NCBI GenBank assembly: GCA_030581615.1
Contig: JAKTTT010000009.1
Location: 248,001 to 312,000 of the forward strand
Source of the DNA: Alloascoidea africana
Taxonomy: Eukaryota > Ascomycota > Alloascoideomycetes > Alloascoideales > Alloascoideaceae
Direction: 5' to 3'
DNA: 64,000 bases
Both the position numbers and the translations under genes were made by a program. Positions 1 to 9,661 of this stretch are shown here, piece after piece. The notes beneath the pieces were generated by a model. That model saw only the letters and a program-made list of their open reading frames with translations, was not told the DNA's origin and did no database searches. The stretch's first letter is position 1. Each line of letters starts with the position of its first letter.

Positions 1-20
1 TCTCTCTCTCTCTCTCTCTC
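1..20. repeat. (TC)10 microsatellite
   Basis: The window opens with ten TC dinucleotides; pyrimidine-rich CT/CCAT runs continue to about position 145, which looks like the 5' leader of the gene starting at 169. Confidence 0.9.
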
Positions 21-168
21 GCCGTGGGGGTGCCAGGACGGCTCAGATCCCAACAGTGACGTAATGCGCCTCCTGCTCCCCCACAGTTCCTGTTCCCAGC
101 TCCCTCTCATCTCCATCTCCATCTCCATCTCCCTCTCGATCCGACTCGTCTTCTGCAGTTGCTCTATA

Positions 169-906
169 ATGGACCAATCCTCCTTTGCTGTGTATCCAAG
201 AGACCCCTCGATCCCCGTCATCGCAAGTGCATCCTCCACAAGCAACACCAGCACTGGCAGACGGCGGTCCTCTGTGCACGAAGCCTTCATCCTTCCCAAC
301 CCCCAGGCCCGTGTCCATGCCCAGGCCCATGCCCAGGCACATGCCCAGGCCCATCCTGGCTCGGAAGAAGACCTTAACGGCTCAGATTCGGACAATTCGA
401 CGTTTTCCTACGACGCGAAACATGCGGGGGACGTGTATGCATTCGATGGCAGCTTTGCGAGCTTTGCACAGGGCCAAGTTCCGCCCGACGTGGACCGGCT
501 CGTCCTCCATCGCCAGCAGCGCAAACGCCAGCAGCAGCGCCAAGCAAGCCTGTCGCGTCCAACCGCCACCGCTTCCTCACCACCACAAGATCCGCTGGAA
601 GACGTTGATCCCGCCGTCGTGCTGCCCGGGATAGGAATCGCAAAAGTCCCAACGGAGGCAAACGACCCGGATCACGTACTTCTTCGTCGCCGCAGGTCCT
701 CTGTCCAGAGCACTGGCAGTGGTCGTGCTCCCCGAGTATCCCTCTCATCCTTGAAAATGACAAGTCCCGAGGACCTGTATTCTCAAGATCAGAATCAGAA
801 CCAGAATCAGAATCAGAACCAGGCAAGTGATGCAGATTTCACAGATCCAAGGATTGAAAACAAATTCGATTATGCGTTCAATGATGAATACCTCACTCGT
901 AACTAA
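169..906 (+). CDS. Ser-rich low-complexity protein of unknown function
   Basis: A 245-residue reading frame with no family that I recognise. I chose ATG 169 because the in-frame ATG at 64 would add 35 residues translated from a CT-rich, leader-like repeat. The protein is hydrophilic and probably largely disordered. It has two Arg-rich Ser sites that fit a PKA-type RRxS consensus (RRRSSV near residue 27 and RRRRSSV near residue 182), an AQAH repeat near residues 47-58, a Gln/Arg-rich stretch near 110-125, and a QN repeat near 207-217. The C-terminal ~20 residues (ENKFDYAFNDEY) are less repetitive and may be the conserved part. No signal peptide or membrane segment. It converges on STR3. The GC content of the first 550 bases is higher than that of its surroundings. 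Coding status is inferred from length and its full-length open frame. Confidence 0.55.
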   Translation: MDQSSFAVYPRDPSIPVIASASSTSNTSTGRRRSSVHEAFILPNPQARVHAQAHAQAHAQAHPGSEEDLNGSDSDNSTFSYDAKHAGDVYAFDGSFASFAQGQVPPDVDRLVLHRQQRKRQQQRQASLSRPTATASSPPQDPLEDVDPAVVLPGIGIAKVPTEANDPDHVLLRRRRSSVQSTGSGRAPRVSLSSLKMTSPEDLYSQDQNQNQNQNQNQASDADFTDPRIENKFDYAFNDEYLTRN

Positions 907-1325
907 ACCAACCCAAACCAAACCAATTCATCCATCCATCTTGATTTGATTTTTGTATGCTGGACATGCTTAGACAATAGACACACCCATTCATTACTAC
1001 TTTGTTGATTCTTTAGGTACACTTACACTTACTATAGATTATAATATTACCTATGCCGATATCATACTTGAAAGTCTACTGCTTTCTCTTAGAAAAGTGA
1101 ATTGAAATTGAATCTTTTTGTTGTGGGGCGCACTTATCATCTATTCAATTCCTAAATTTTTGTTGTAACAAAAACTTGAACGGATCATCTACAAGTGATA
1201 TTGGTATTCGCTTTAAAAACATCCAATATATGCGATTATTCACACGCTAGCCTATAAAAAACCAATTCCACCACAAAACCTTTCTAGTGTAATGTATGTA
1301 TACTTCTATTATTATACTTACTCTT
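907..1325. other. Intergenic, convergent 3' ends
   Basis: A 419-base AT-rich spacer between the convergent stop codons of the unknown gene and STR3. It presumably holds both terminators; I see no gene or repeat in it. Confidence 0.7.
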
Positions 1326-2591
1326 TTAGTTCTTTTTGGAAAGAGATAACCCTTCCAATGTAACAGTTATCGCACCCGCTTTCACCAATGCAGTTTTCAA
1401 ATCCTCAATCAAATCATCAACGTTTTCAATCCCTACACATAGACGAATCAAATCCTCGGGGAATTGTCTTTCGGACCTTGTCTTTGCATCAATTGAAGCG
1501 TGTGACATTTTACAAGGCAAAGAAATCAGTGAATTAACGCACCCAAAACTAACACTGATCCCCCAAAGTCGGGTATTCTCCACGATTTTCTCACTTAATC
1601 CAACATCCCCAGTCTCAAATGAAAGAACACCCCCGGAACCTTTTGCATATGAATGATGAAGTTCATATTGTGGATGTGATTTTAATCCTGGATAACGGAC
1701 ATGAAACCCAATCTCTTCCAAAAATTCAGCAACCTGTTGAGCATTCCTCTGTTGTTTTTCAAACCGAACTGCCAAAGTTTTAAGACCTCTCATCAATAAA
1801 AAACAATCAAATGGTGCAAGTCCACATCCAGATGCATTTATTACAAAAAATAAACGCTCACCAACCGATAGATCTTTAACCGCAATTACACCTGCCATCA
1901 CGTCATGATGTCCATTCAAATATTTTGTAGCTGATTCGTAAACAATATCAGCGCCAAATTCCAATGGATTAAACAGTATTGGTGAAAGCATAGTATTATC
2001 AAAAACAACCAATGCCTTTGGTGCATGTTCATGGACATAGTCAGTTATCCCTTTTACATCAATCACTTTAATCAATGGATTTGTAGGACTCTCCAAAAAA
2101 ACCATTGCAGTCCTTTCTGAAACAGCTTTTTCAACCTCTTTATTTTGCGTCGTATCAACATGATGAACTTTAATCCCGTTATTCGTTGACAAATATTTTA
2201 ACAATCGGTTTGTACCACCGTATAAATCATCTCCTGCAATAACCTCATCTCCAGGATTTAACAATCTACAAATCACATCCAATGCTGTCATCCCACTTGA
2301 AACTGCCAAAACCCGATTCGCCCTCATAACTTTGGCCAAATGTCTTTCCAAATGCGTCCTTGTTGGATTCCCACTTCTCGTATAATCATATTCTCCCATA
2401 TGACTTAGACTTTGTTGTTTAAAAGTAGCACTTTGATAAATTGGAATACTCGAGGCTCCATATTGATCAGTACTTTCGGTATAAACTATCTCCGTTTCAA
2501 CTGAATAAACCAATCCGTCTCGAGGCGTGGATGGTGTAGGCGACGGTGGCAATTCGCCTTCTAAAGCTTTGAAAACTGGACCCGAAACCAT
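1326..2591 (-). CDS. STR3: Cystathionine beta-lyase, PLP-dependent
   Basis: A 421-residue enzyme of the Cys/Met metabolism PLP family (trans-sulfuration). It should cleave cystathionine to homocysteine, pyruvate and ammonia. Visible family features: YxRxGNPT near residue 70, SGMTA near 99, the ESPTNPL block near 167, the DNTMLSP block that carries the cofactor-binding Asp near 198, and the Schiff-base Lys (about K223) in SATKYLNGHHD. The DLYGGTNRLL and DNTMLSP wording is typical of the fungal metG/STR3 beta-lyases and less so of CYS3 gamma-lyases; this is knowledge of the family, not a search. The length is typical, with a 25-residue Pro-rich N-terminal extension. The next minus-strand gene is COX4, upstream. 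A TCACGTG site lies about 150 bases upstream of the start. Confidence 0.88.
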   Translation of the reverse strand: MVSGPVFKALEGELPPSPTPSTPRDGLVYSVETEIVYTESTDQYGASSIPIYQSATFKQQSLSHMGEYDYTRSGNPTRTHLERHLAKVMRANRVLAVSSGMTALDVICRLLNPGDEVIAGDDLYGGTNRLLKYLSTNNGIKVHHVDTTQNKEVEKAVSERTAMVFLESPTNPLIKVIDVKGITDYVHEHAPKALVVFDNTMLSPILFNPLEFGADIVYESATKYLNGHHDVMAGVIAVKDLSVGERLFFVINASGCGLAPFDCFLLMRGLKTLAVRFEKQQRNAQQVAEFLEEIGFHVRYPGLKSHPQYELHHSYAKGSGGVLSFETGDVGLSEKIVENTRLWGISVSFGCVNSLISLPCKMSHASIDAKTRSERQFPEDLIRLCVGIENVDDLIEDLKTALVKAGAITVTLEGLSLSKKN

Positions 2592-2742
2592 CTTTTCTAT
2601 TTGTTTCTTACTGGTTGGTTGGTTGGTTTGAAAAGGAAAAGGAAAAGGAGGAGGAGGAGGAGGATGAAGAGGAGATGAAGTTTTCGACTATGAATCATCG
2701 TCCCAAATCTCTCTACCTGGTTTTTAATCGATTGTGCAGCGG

Positions 2743-2748
2743 CACGTG
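2743..2748 (-). promoter_or_regulatory. CACGTG (Cbf1-type) site upstream of STR3
   Basis: CACGTG lies about 150 bases before the STR3 ATG; read on the gene's strand it is TCACGTG, the Cbf1-Met4 motif known from yeast sulfur-amino-acid genes. The rest of the 2592-3159 spacer, which also holds the COX4 terminator, has no gene, only a GA-rich run near 2633-2675. Function is inferred from motif and target gene. Confidence 0.5.
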
Positions 2749-3159
2749 AGCAATGCACTGTTACGTAACACCAGATACGATCTCAGTAAGCAGAATGAGA
2801 CAAAAATGAGAAAAGGTAATCTGGCCAATATCAATCGTAGTATTGTGTCTCTGGTACATGTTTGTTGCTTTAGAACTATTTTGAATGAAATTTTGATAAT
2901 TTGAAGGAATGGAAATAAAGATGATTCCAACAGTTTGGGAGTTTTATATATGGAAAAGAAGAGCATATACAGTACATGGCGGCAAGTTTAGAAGTAAGTA
3001 CCTTTTAAGCTTAAGCTCCTTCTACGTGTTCAAATTTCCTATCAAATGTTCTTATGTTTTTTTCATTAAAAGTAACTAGCGCTTCCCAAGATAAACAAAC
3101 ACAAACGTACGCTCATGTTATCCAACAAACAAAATAAAGAGTAACCAAACAAAACCAAT

Positions 3160-3696
3160 CTAATGATGTCCACTGTCACCTGTATCAACAGAGATACGGT
3201 TAAGTTTATAAACAACCCCGGATTCCCAAGATCTGGCAAGTTTACCCTCTTCCACTTTTAACCACCTAATTTCAGAGGAACCTGGTGGGTTCCCCGTATC
3301 CCCCACATATCTGAAACTATCATAAGAATCCACAATGATTGGATCCTCGACCGTTCCCTTATGATTTTCAAAATCAAGAGGACGCGTAATATCATGGAAA
3401 ATATCAACACCTTCCAATTTTCCAAGAAGTTCAAGACGTGCTAAGCCGGTTTCCTGTTCGAGATCCGTCGGGATTGATCCTTCTTTTGCACCGGGTCCGA
3501 TAAGTGTCTCAGGGTCATTCGCATCAACCTCTGCCAAAGTCTTTGCAGTTTTACTGACCTTTCCACTGGCAAATGGGCTGTAAATGGAGAAAGAACGGAT
3601 GGCAGAGGTGCTCATCATGCTCATCGCTCCTCGCGAAGCGAAAAGTGGTGTCAGGCCTCGAGAAACGGCACGACCACTGAGTACTGAACGCATCAT
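3160..3696 (-). CDS. COX4: Cytochrome c oxidase subunit IV (COX5B family), zinc ligands substituted
   Basis: A 178-residue nuclear-encoded subunit of respiratory complex IV, imported into the mitochondrion. The start is the first of two adjacent ATGs (3694-3696); the open frame continues upstream through a poly-Phe/Leu leader that is not part of the protein. Residues 1-40 are an Arg/Ser/Ala-rich presequence. The conserved core is clear: GPGAKEGS near 67, TGLARLELLG near 83, DPIIVDSYDSFRYVG near 118 and WESGVVYKLN near 157. In the family, three Cys and one His bind zinc; here, at exactly the same spacing as in the yeast protein, they are D133, S141, S156 and S159. The two C-terminal Ser codons (TCT, TCC) are each one base away from Cys codons. 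So this is either a zinc-free Cox4 or a paralogue of an intact copy elsewhere. COX13 lies next upstream on the same strand. Confidence 0.9.
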   Translation of the reverse strand: MMRSVLSGRAVSRGLTPLFASRGAMSMMSTSAIRSFSIYSPFASGKVSKTAKTLAEVDANDPETLIGPGAKEGSIPTDLEQETGLARLELLGKLEGVDIFHDITRPLDFENHKGTVEDPIIVDSYDSFRYVGDTGNPPGSSEIRWLKVEEGKLARSWESGVVYKLNRISVDTGDSGHH

Positions 3697-4489
3697 CGTT
3701 ATAGAATGAGTGATTGTGAGAGGAAGAAAGAGTAGGAGAAAGAAAGAAAAAAAGCTGAGAAAAATGGGGGTAAAAAAGAAAAAAAAGGTGTGATTCTTGT
3801 TGAAAGCCGACCCATCCATCCCAACTGCACATTTGTTAACTTTTGCCCTTTTCGCTTTTTCGATCATGCCACTTGGGTTTGACTACTATACATGTCCGAG
3901 TTCCTCCATTTCCACGTACCAGGAGTAGTTTAAAAAAAAACCAACTAACAATAATCGAGTCTCTCATTCTCCATAGTTTTTGGATGTATGATGCCCCCCT
4001 CCCCCTGACCAATAGTATGCACTCTATTTACAAGTTTTCCCATCCTTTATTCTTACATTCGGAATCGGAAATGAAATGTGCTTGTGATCTCTGCTCATAA
4101 TAGAAAGCATCAGTCTCAATTTATCTCCCCATTATCGTAACGACAATCCCAACTGTCCTGTGAAAACCTGTAAAGATCAGATCAGATCAGAACAGATCAA
4201 ATCAAATCAAATCAATTTTCTACGAACCAAAACTACAACAGTAGTGGATTTTACAAAAAATGAAAGAAGTCACCAAATATTTATCTCAGTTGAGAAAAGA
4301 AACATTAACTAATCACCTTTAAAGAAAAAGACAAAAAGAAAAAAAAAAAATTAAAAAAAAATTGATAACGTAGTATTCAACGCTCCGATGATAAGAGGTC
4401 CAGACAATGTTCGTAATTTTTTTTTTTTGTTTCTCTTTTCTCTTCTCTATCCTCTTCTTTAATTAATTGTAAATATATCCGGCCAAAAA
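3697..4489. other. COX4 upstream region and COX13 3' region
   Basis: A 793-base spacer. It has a poly-purine block at 3720-3790 that is the COX4 leader, a GATCA/AATCA-type short repeat near 4173-4215, and A- and T-rich homopolymer runs at 4320-4365 and 4418-4430. No gene is seen. Confidence 0.65.
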
Positions 4490-4891
4490 TTACTTTCTGT
4501 GAGTGTTCACCGAGTCATTCCAGAACAATGTCTTATCACCATCTCCCCACCAATAATCTTTGTTTCGAATGTTTTGAAACTCATATTCTGGATGATCGGG
4601 TTCCTTCTTATGTTTGCGATGTTCAGCATGTTCCATTTCAATGAAATAGGTGTTTACTGCAACAAGAGCAATCACGGGGAAAGCAATGAAAATGGATACT
4701 TTCTTCCAAATAGAGGTCGTGGATTCAGCATGGTGTGTGGTGGCCTTGTATTCCTCAATAAATTGCTTAGCGGCTTCCTTGTCGGCTGGAACAGTAAAAG
4801 CTGGCTTGGACTCGAGACTATGGGCAAATCGACGACTCACGAGCCTGGAGGCATTAGCAGCAGAAAGTCTTGTAGATGTCAGTCTAAACAT
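4490..4891 (-). CDS. COX13: Cytochrome c oxidase subunit VIa
   Basis: A 133-residue nuclear-encoded subunit of complex IV (mammalian COX6A family), close to the usual fungal length. The start is ATG 4889-4891; the longer open frame upstream reads through a Lys/Glu-rich leader. Residues 1-24 are a basic, Ser/Ala-rich presequence (RLVSRRFAHS). A single membrane helix spans about residues 67-84 (VSIFIAFPVIALVAVNTY). It is followed by the family block EHAEHRKHKKEPDHPEY and the C-terminal WWGDGDKTLFWNDSVN. It is in tandem with COX4, giving two complex IV subunit genes within 1.8 kb, and divergent from RTS1 across a 368-base promoter. Confidence 0.93.
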   Translation of the reverse strand: MFRLTSTRLSAANASRLVSRRFAHSLESKPAFTVPADKEAAKQFIEEYKATTHHAESTTSIWKKVSIFIAFPVIALVAVNTYFIEMEHAEHRKHKKEPDHPEYEFQNIRNKDYWWGDGDKTLFWNDSVNTHRK

Positions 4892-5259
4892 TTTTTTCTT
4901 TCTTTCTTTCTTGGGAGATCGTTCTTTCAAGATGGGATGGAAAATGAGAGAGATTGGCTTAAAAGATCGAGAGGAAAAACAGAGACTCAAGATATATATT
5001 CTCCAGATGGTGGACCGATTTTTCTGGTTCCAGTTCAGCGCGGGTCTGATTGGCTGGTGCGATACACCCAAAAAACTGCCACACTGCTACACAACTGTTT
5101 GGGATCACGTGCGCTGTTGCTACGACAACTTCACGTGACCCCTGTTTTAACATTTCCCACGGTTGCGTCCTCACCAGAAAACCAACAAAAAAATACGTGT
5201 GGAACAACAACATCAACACCGCCAGTGTCCCCTTGCTGAAAGATCCAGCGCCCGCTAAG
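4892..5259. promoter_or_regulatory. Divergent COX13-RTS1 promoter with two CACGTG sites
   Basis: Two CACGTG palindromes lie 26 bases apart at 5106-5111 and 5132-5137; the second is in the context TCACGTGAC, a full Cbf1-type match. The leader next to COX13 contains TTTCTTTCTTTC. Since the spacer is only 368 bases, these sites may serve either gene; role inferred. Confidence 0.45.
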
Positions 5260-7542
5260 ATGATGAAAGGTTTCAAGCAGCGGGTATGTTCAAATTGGTG
5301 ACGACAGCATCATCTTCCCGGCCAGCACCAGGCGCCTACAATGGAATTTGTTTTTATTGGGAGGGAATCTAAGGGACCCGCTACTAATTTAACCACAACC
5401 TTTTCGCTTCCCGTTTAGCTCTCCAGAAGCAAGGGCCAGTCTTCTTCATCCAAACGCAAGGATAAAGATTTTGGCAAAGACCATAAGGGCTCACGAGACA
5501 GCCGAGATGCATCCGATTCAGCAGGATCCGCATCTCCATCGTCTTCGCGCTCTTCCAAATCGTCAAAACAGCTGAAAACATCCAAGAATCCTCACTCCGA
5601 TAGGTCCTCTAAGGACAGCTTAAAACACGACAAGAGTGACGCCTTAGACGATCCAACAGCCTCAACCGCATCCATATCAAGTGCAACCTCCTCCATTTCA
5701 TCGTCATCGTCAACTTCAACTGTCACTAGCCAGCCTAACCAGAGAACACAACAAATTCAAACCCCTGTGATTCAAATTGCAGGCTCAGATAACCAATTAG
5801 CGGTATGATGACTCTTTCATTGTGTGGTGTATGGCTCACACTACCACCCCTCCCATTCCCCCATTGTACTGAATGCTAACCGATTATTTGAAATTTAGGG
5901 AGCAGGAGCCCAAGGTCAGTTGGCACATGAGAGGGGGTTTGAATCTTTAGACAGCGGGATCGAAATACCAAGAAACAGTCACTCTTTCGAAGGGCTGCAT
6001 ATTGATGGTGATATCGATCGAATCAGATCTCCAAGGCGTCACAACTCATCTCGATTTGAACCATCTCAGAGAACCGAGATCGAAAAACTCCCTTCTTTTA
6101 ACGAGGTCCTGCCAACGCAACAGGTTGATCTTTTTGTAAGTAAGGTCAAACAGTGCAATGTCATGTTTGATTTCTCTGATCCCAATTACGATATCCCGGG
6201 GAAAGAGATGAAACGAAATACACTTCAAGAATTGATAGAATTTGTCACAATCAACAGGTTTATGTATACCGATGAGATCTATGCCGAGGTTACAACCATG
6301 TTCAAAAAAAACCTATTCAGACCTATTCCTCCACCCGTGAATCCAGTAGGTGACATATATGATCCAGATGAGGATGAACCTGTTTCTGAAGTCGCTTGGC
6401 CCCATATGCAAGTTGTCTATGAATTTTTCCTTCGCTTTGTTGAATCTCCGGATTTCAATCAACAAATCGCAAAACAATACATTGATCATGAATTTATCCT
6501 GAATTTATTAGAGCTTTTCGATAGTGAGGATCCCAGAGAACGGGATTGCTTAAAAACCACTTTGCATAGAATATATGGAAAGTTCCTAAGCCTAAGGTCA
6601 TATATCCGAAGATCAATCAACAATGTTTTTCTACAATTTGTTTATGAAACTGAAAGATTTAATGGTGTCGCTGAGTTACTTGAAATTTTGGGATCAATTA
6701 TTAATGGATTCGCCTTACCACTCAAAGAAGAACACAAAGTTTTCCTGTGTAGAATTCTGATACCATTACACAAGGTACGCTCCCTAAGTCTTTACCATCC
6801 ACAATTAGCATACTGTGTTGTGCAATTTTTGGAGAAAGATCCTTCTCTTACTGAAGAGGTCATCATGGGTCTTTTACGCTATTGGCCAAAAGTGAACAGC
6901 CCTAAAGCGGTCATGTTTTTGAACGAAATTGAAGATATTTTTGAAGTTATGGAACCTTCCGAATTTGTGAGAATCGAGGTGCCTCTGTTTGTACAACTTG
7001 CAAAGTGTATTTCCAGTCCGCATTTCCAAATCTCGGAAAAAGTCTTGTGCTTTTGGAATAACGAATACTTCCTCAGCTTGGTTACAGATAACGCAAATGC
7101 AGAGGTGATTTTACCGATTATTTTCCCCTCTCTTTATGAAATTTCGAATGCCGGTGGACAACACCCATTCGATGAAGAGTCGGATGACATGTTACAAAAT
7201 CAGAGAAATAGTATGGGGAGCATTGGTAGTTCACAAAGTGGTCATTGGAATAGAACTATCAACTCTTTGGCTTATGGAGCACTTCGGATATTTATGGATT
7301 CAAATGCTATGTTATTTGATCATTGCACAATGCTATACAGGCAATCACTGGTAGAAAACGAACAAAGAGAACAATTAAGAGCAGAAGGATGGAAAAAAGT
7401 GGAAAGTTATGTGAATCAGTTGAAATATGATGAGAATGGGAGTGACGGTAATGGGGAAAAGTTGATAAATGGGAATGGTGCCGTTGAGAACACGGCGGCG
7501 GCTGTTTCCACCAATACAAATAGTCAAGTAATTGCTGTTTAA
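5260..7542 (+). CDS. RTS1: PP2A regulatory subunit B' (B56), three exons
   Basis: The regulatory subunit that targets protein phosphatase 2A. I read it as exons 5260-5283, 5419-5802 and 5899-7542, giving 683 residues (the S. cerevisiae protein is somewhat longer). Exon 1 is only 24 bases and encodes MMKGFKQR, which with the next residues matches the characteristic MMRGFKQRL start of Rts1. Intron 1 (135 nt) begins GTATGT with a TACTAAT branch site at 5382; intron 2 (96 nt) begins GTATGA, with GCTAAC at 5875. Both keep the frame. Exon 2 encodes a Ser/Lys-rich disordered tail. The B56 HEAT-like domain runs from about residue 185 to 610, with [41 protein letters not shown] and the [14 protein letters not shown] block. 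The C-terminus is Asn/Gly-rich. Convergent with GCD2. Confidence 0.93.
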
Positions 7543-7860
7543 AGGCTTTTTGTTTATAAATTGTTTTCTTTTAAAACGAAAAGAGAGCATTATAAATTTA
7601 TAATCCTACATTTTTTATTTCACTTTATGCCTCTTAGCTTTCGTACTTGTCAGCTTCTGATTTTTAACCCTTTGGGATCGATCAAGTTTTGATTTCCTTT
7701 CGATCCATATGATACTATGTTTGGAATAAGCTGAAATACATATATTTACTATACGATGGTTTATTTTACCTCAAGCCTATACCAAAAAAAAAAAAAAAAA
7801 AAAAAAAAATAGAGTTCAAAAAAACCGGAAAAACTGAACTGATACTCCAATCATTTCATG
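7543..7860. other. Convergent spacer with poly(A) tract
   Basis: A 318-base region between the RTS1 and GCD2 stop codons. It holds an uninterrupted run of 26 A at 7784-7809 and otherwise looks like ordinary terminator sequence. Confidence 0.75.
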
Positions 7861-9360
7861 TCATGCTTTACTATACTCCCGTAATATAACAGGAACAGAA
7901 CTTGGAGGCAAACTTCCCCATTCCGTAATAACTTTCTTGATATACTCAGGAGGAGTAAGATCATACATTATGTTTAGGATGTTTAGATGCTCAACCTCTT
8001 TAAAATCAACAAGTGGGAACTTTTGTATGATATCTTTCCTTGTCGTTGTGGAATCGTTAGTATTGTGACTTTTCTGTTGTTGGTTGCCTTTCCCCTTCTT
8101 TTGATTCTTCTGCACCGGTTGAGATTCTTTGACTGGATTTGATTCCTCCAACAAGGCTTTCAAAGCAGCGCTTTTGAATTCTGGAAAGTCTGAGGTTATA
8201 GGGATAAGACCCTCAGGATCGCCAAGTTCGTTTGTCGTAACGCTATCCAGTTGGACTTTATCGCTAAATTTCACACTCTCACAACACACGAGAACTGGTA
8301 TATTGCGATTCCGAGCCAGGAGTGAAACCATTGCCGTTCCTATACGCGAATAGAGTCGACCATTCGACAACATGGCATGAGCGCCTACAAAAACGGTATT
8401 CACGTCCTTGATGATTTGACTCAAGGAGTTGATCAAGACATAAACACACTTCACTCCAGCATCACTCAAAACTTGAAGTAACTTTCTGCCTTCGAAAAGT
8501 GGGCGCTGATCAACAACAATAACTGTAAAGTCCTTGCCCTGTTGGTGTGCCTCGATAAATGTTTTCTTCAAAACAGAGGTATAACCAAACGTTAAAACTC
8601 GATCTCCGTCGTTGATATGGCTAATTGCAGTGGTTGCAATGATTTGGCCCGCAAGGTCAATCTTATCCCGAATAACCGTGTCGATCTTGTCACAAATACT
8701 GGCCTTTGCCTCTGCCTCGGGCATATCAATAGAGATTTGGGAAATTTCTTGCTTAAGCCACCGAATTGCATTCCCCATGGCCACACTTAGAGGCCTGATC
8801 AATCTCAAGTATTCTATTTGATGGCTTATATGTGCAGTCAAATTTCTAGAAAGTGTCACTTTTGGTGGTGTTTTATAATCCTTGATAACCTGTTTGAACG
8901 AGATCAGCATGGCCCGACATCTTGAAACCGAGCCAACAATCGTATAACTAGAAAACTTCAACCCAAGAGATATAACCTCGGGATGAACAACGTTTGCCAA
9001 TGCAGTTGGGGTTAAATCGAGTTTGGTCTCTACATGTTGTAGATGGCCGAAAAGGGCAACAGGTCCTTTTGAATTCTTGTCCAGATTCTTCTTTTGTTTC
9101 AAATCATGTTGCGAAGCACCTGAATTTGGAGTTATTCCTCCGCCTGGCTGTCTTTTATTCGATTCTCCTTTTTTCCCCTGTTGTTGCTGTTGCTGTTGCT
9201 GATTTGTTCCACCCCCAGTATTTGGCGCATCTGCCGATTTTTTCTCTAGTCGTCTCTGAAGCTTTTCTTTTTTCTTCAATTCTTTCAACTCCTTATTCGA
9301 AAGCTTCTTTTCACTGGTTGCTGCCGGCTTTGTATTGCCGGACTTGTCATTTGACGACAT
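7861..9360 (-). CDS. GCD2: eIF2B delta subunit (translation initiation GEF)
   Basis: A 499-residue regulatory subunit of the guanine-nucleotide exchange factor eIF2B, acting in the cytosol with the alpha and beta subunits to sense phosphorylated eIF2. Residues 1-100 are a charged, low-complexity tail (ELKELKKKEKLQRRLEKK, then an 8-residue poly-Gln). The IF-2B domain fills roughly residues 130-490: HPEVISLGLKFSSYTIVGS, RCRAMLISFKQVI, LTFGYTSVLKKTF, VDQRPLFEGRKLL, the VFVGAHAMLSNGRLYSRIGTA block and VLVCCESVKFSDKV, ending with MYDLTPPEYIKKVITEWG. A Lys/Gln-rich insert (about 415-435) separates the last two conserved blocks. It is shorter than the S. cerevisiae protein, mainly in the N-terminal tail. 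Confidence 0.95.
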   Translation of the reverse strand: MSSNDKSGNTKPAATSEKKLSNKELKELKKKEKLQRRLEKKSADAPNTGGGTNQQQQQQQQGKKGESNKRQPGGGITPNSGASQHDLKQKKNLDKNSKGPVALFGHLQHVETKLDLTPTALANVVHPEVISLGLKFSSYTIVGSVSRCRAMLISFKQVIKDYKTPPKVTLSRNLTAHISHQIEYLRLIRPLSVAMGNAIRWLKQEISQISIDMPEAEAKASICDKIDTVIRDKIDLAGQIIATTAISHINDGDRVLTFGYTSVLKKTFIEAHQQGKDFTVIVVDQRPLFEGRKLLQVLSDAGVKCVYVLINSLSQIIKDVNTVFVGAHAMLSNGRLYSRIGTAMVSLLARNRNIPVLVCCESVKFSDKVQLDSVTTNELGDPEGLIPITSDFPEFKSAALKALLEESNPVKESQPVQKNQKKGKGNQQQKSHNTNDSTTTRKDIIQKFPLVDFKEVEHLNILNIMYDLTPPEYIKKVITEWGSLPPSSVPVILREYSKA

Positions 9361-9661
9361 TTGCTAATGTAAAAAGTGTAGTTATCCTCAACTGTCTGAC
9401 TGAATTTTTCCAAGCGCTTTATGAATCACAACCAAAGGTAGCACTGACTTTTTATTACGTGGTGGAGTTACCCGGAAGCAGGGCCAAAAACTGGTATGTC
9501 CAGATGTACAAACACAAACGCAAACAAATTATTCCAAAAGAATCGTTTCTTATCATAGTTCTAGTGATTCAAGTTTAACTAAAATGCCACTAAAAGTGAT
9601 ACTAGAAGCTTTTTTCATCTTATTTACAAATAACTACTTTTGCCTTATCACTATTTACAAC
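9361..9661. other. GCD2 upstream region
   Basis: A 301-base spacer between two tandem minus-strand genes; no motif or gene that I can support. Confidence 0.6.
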
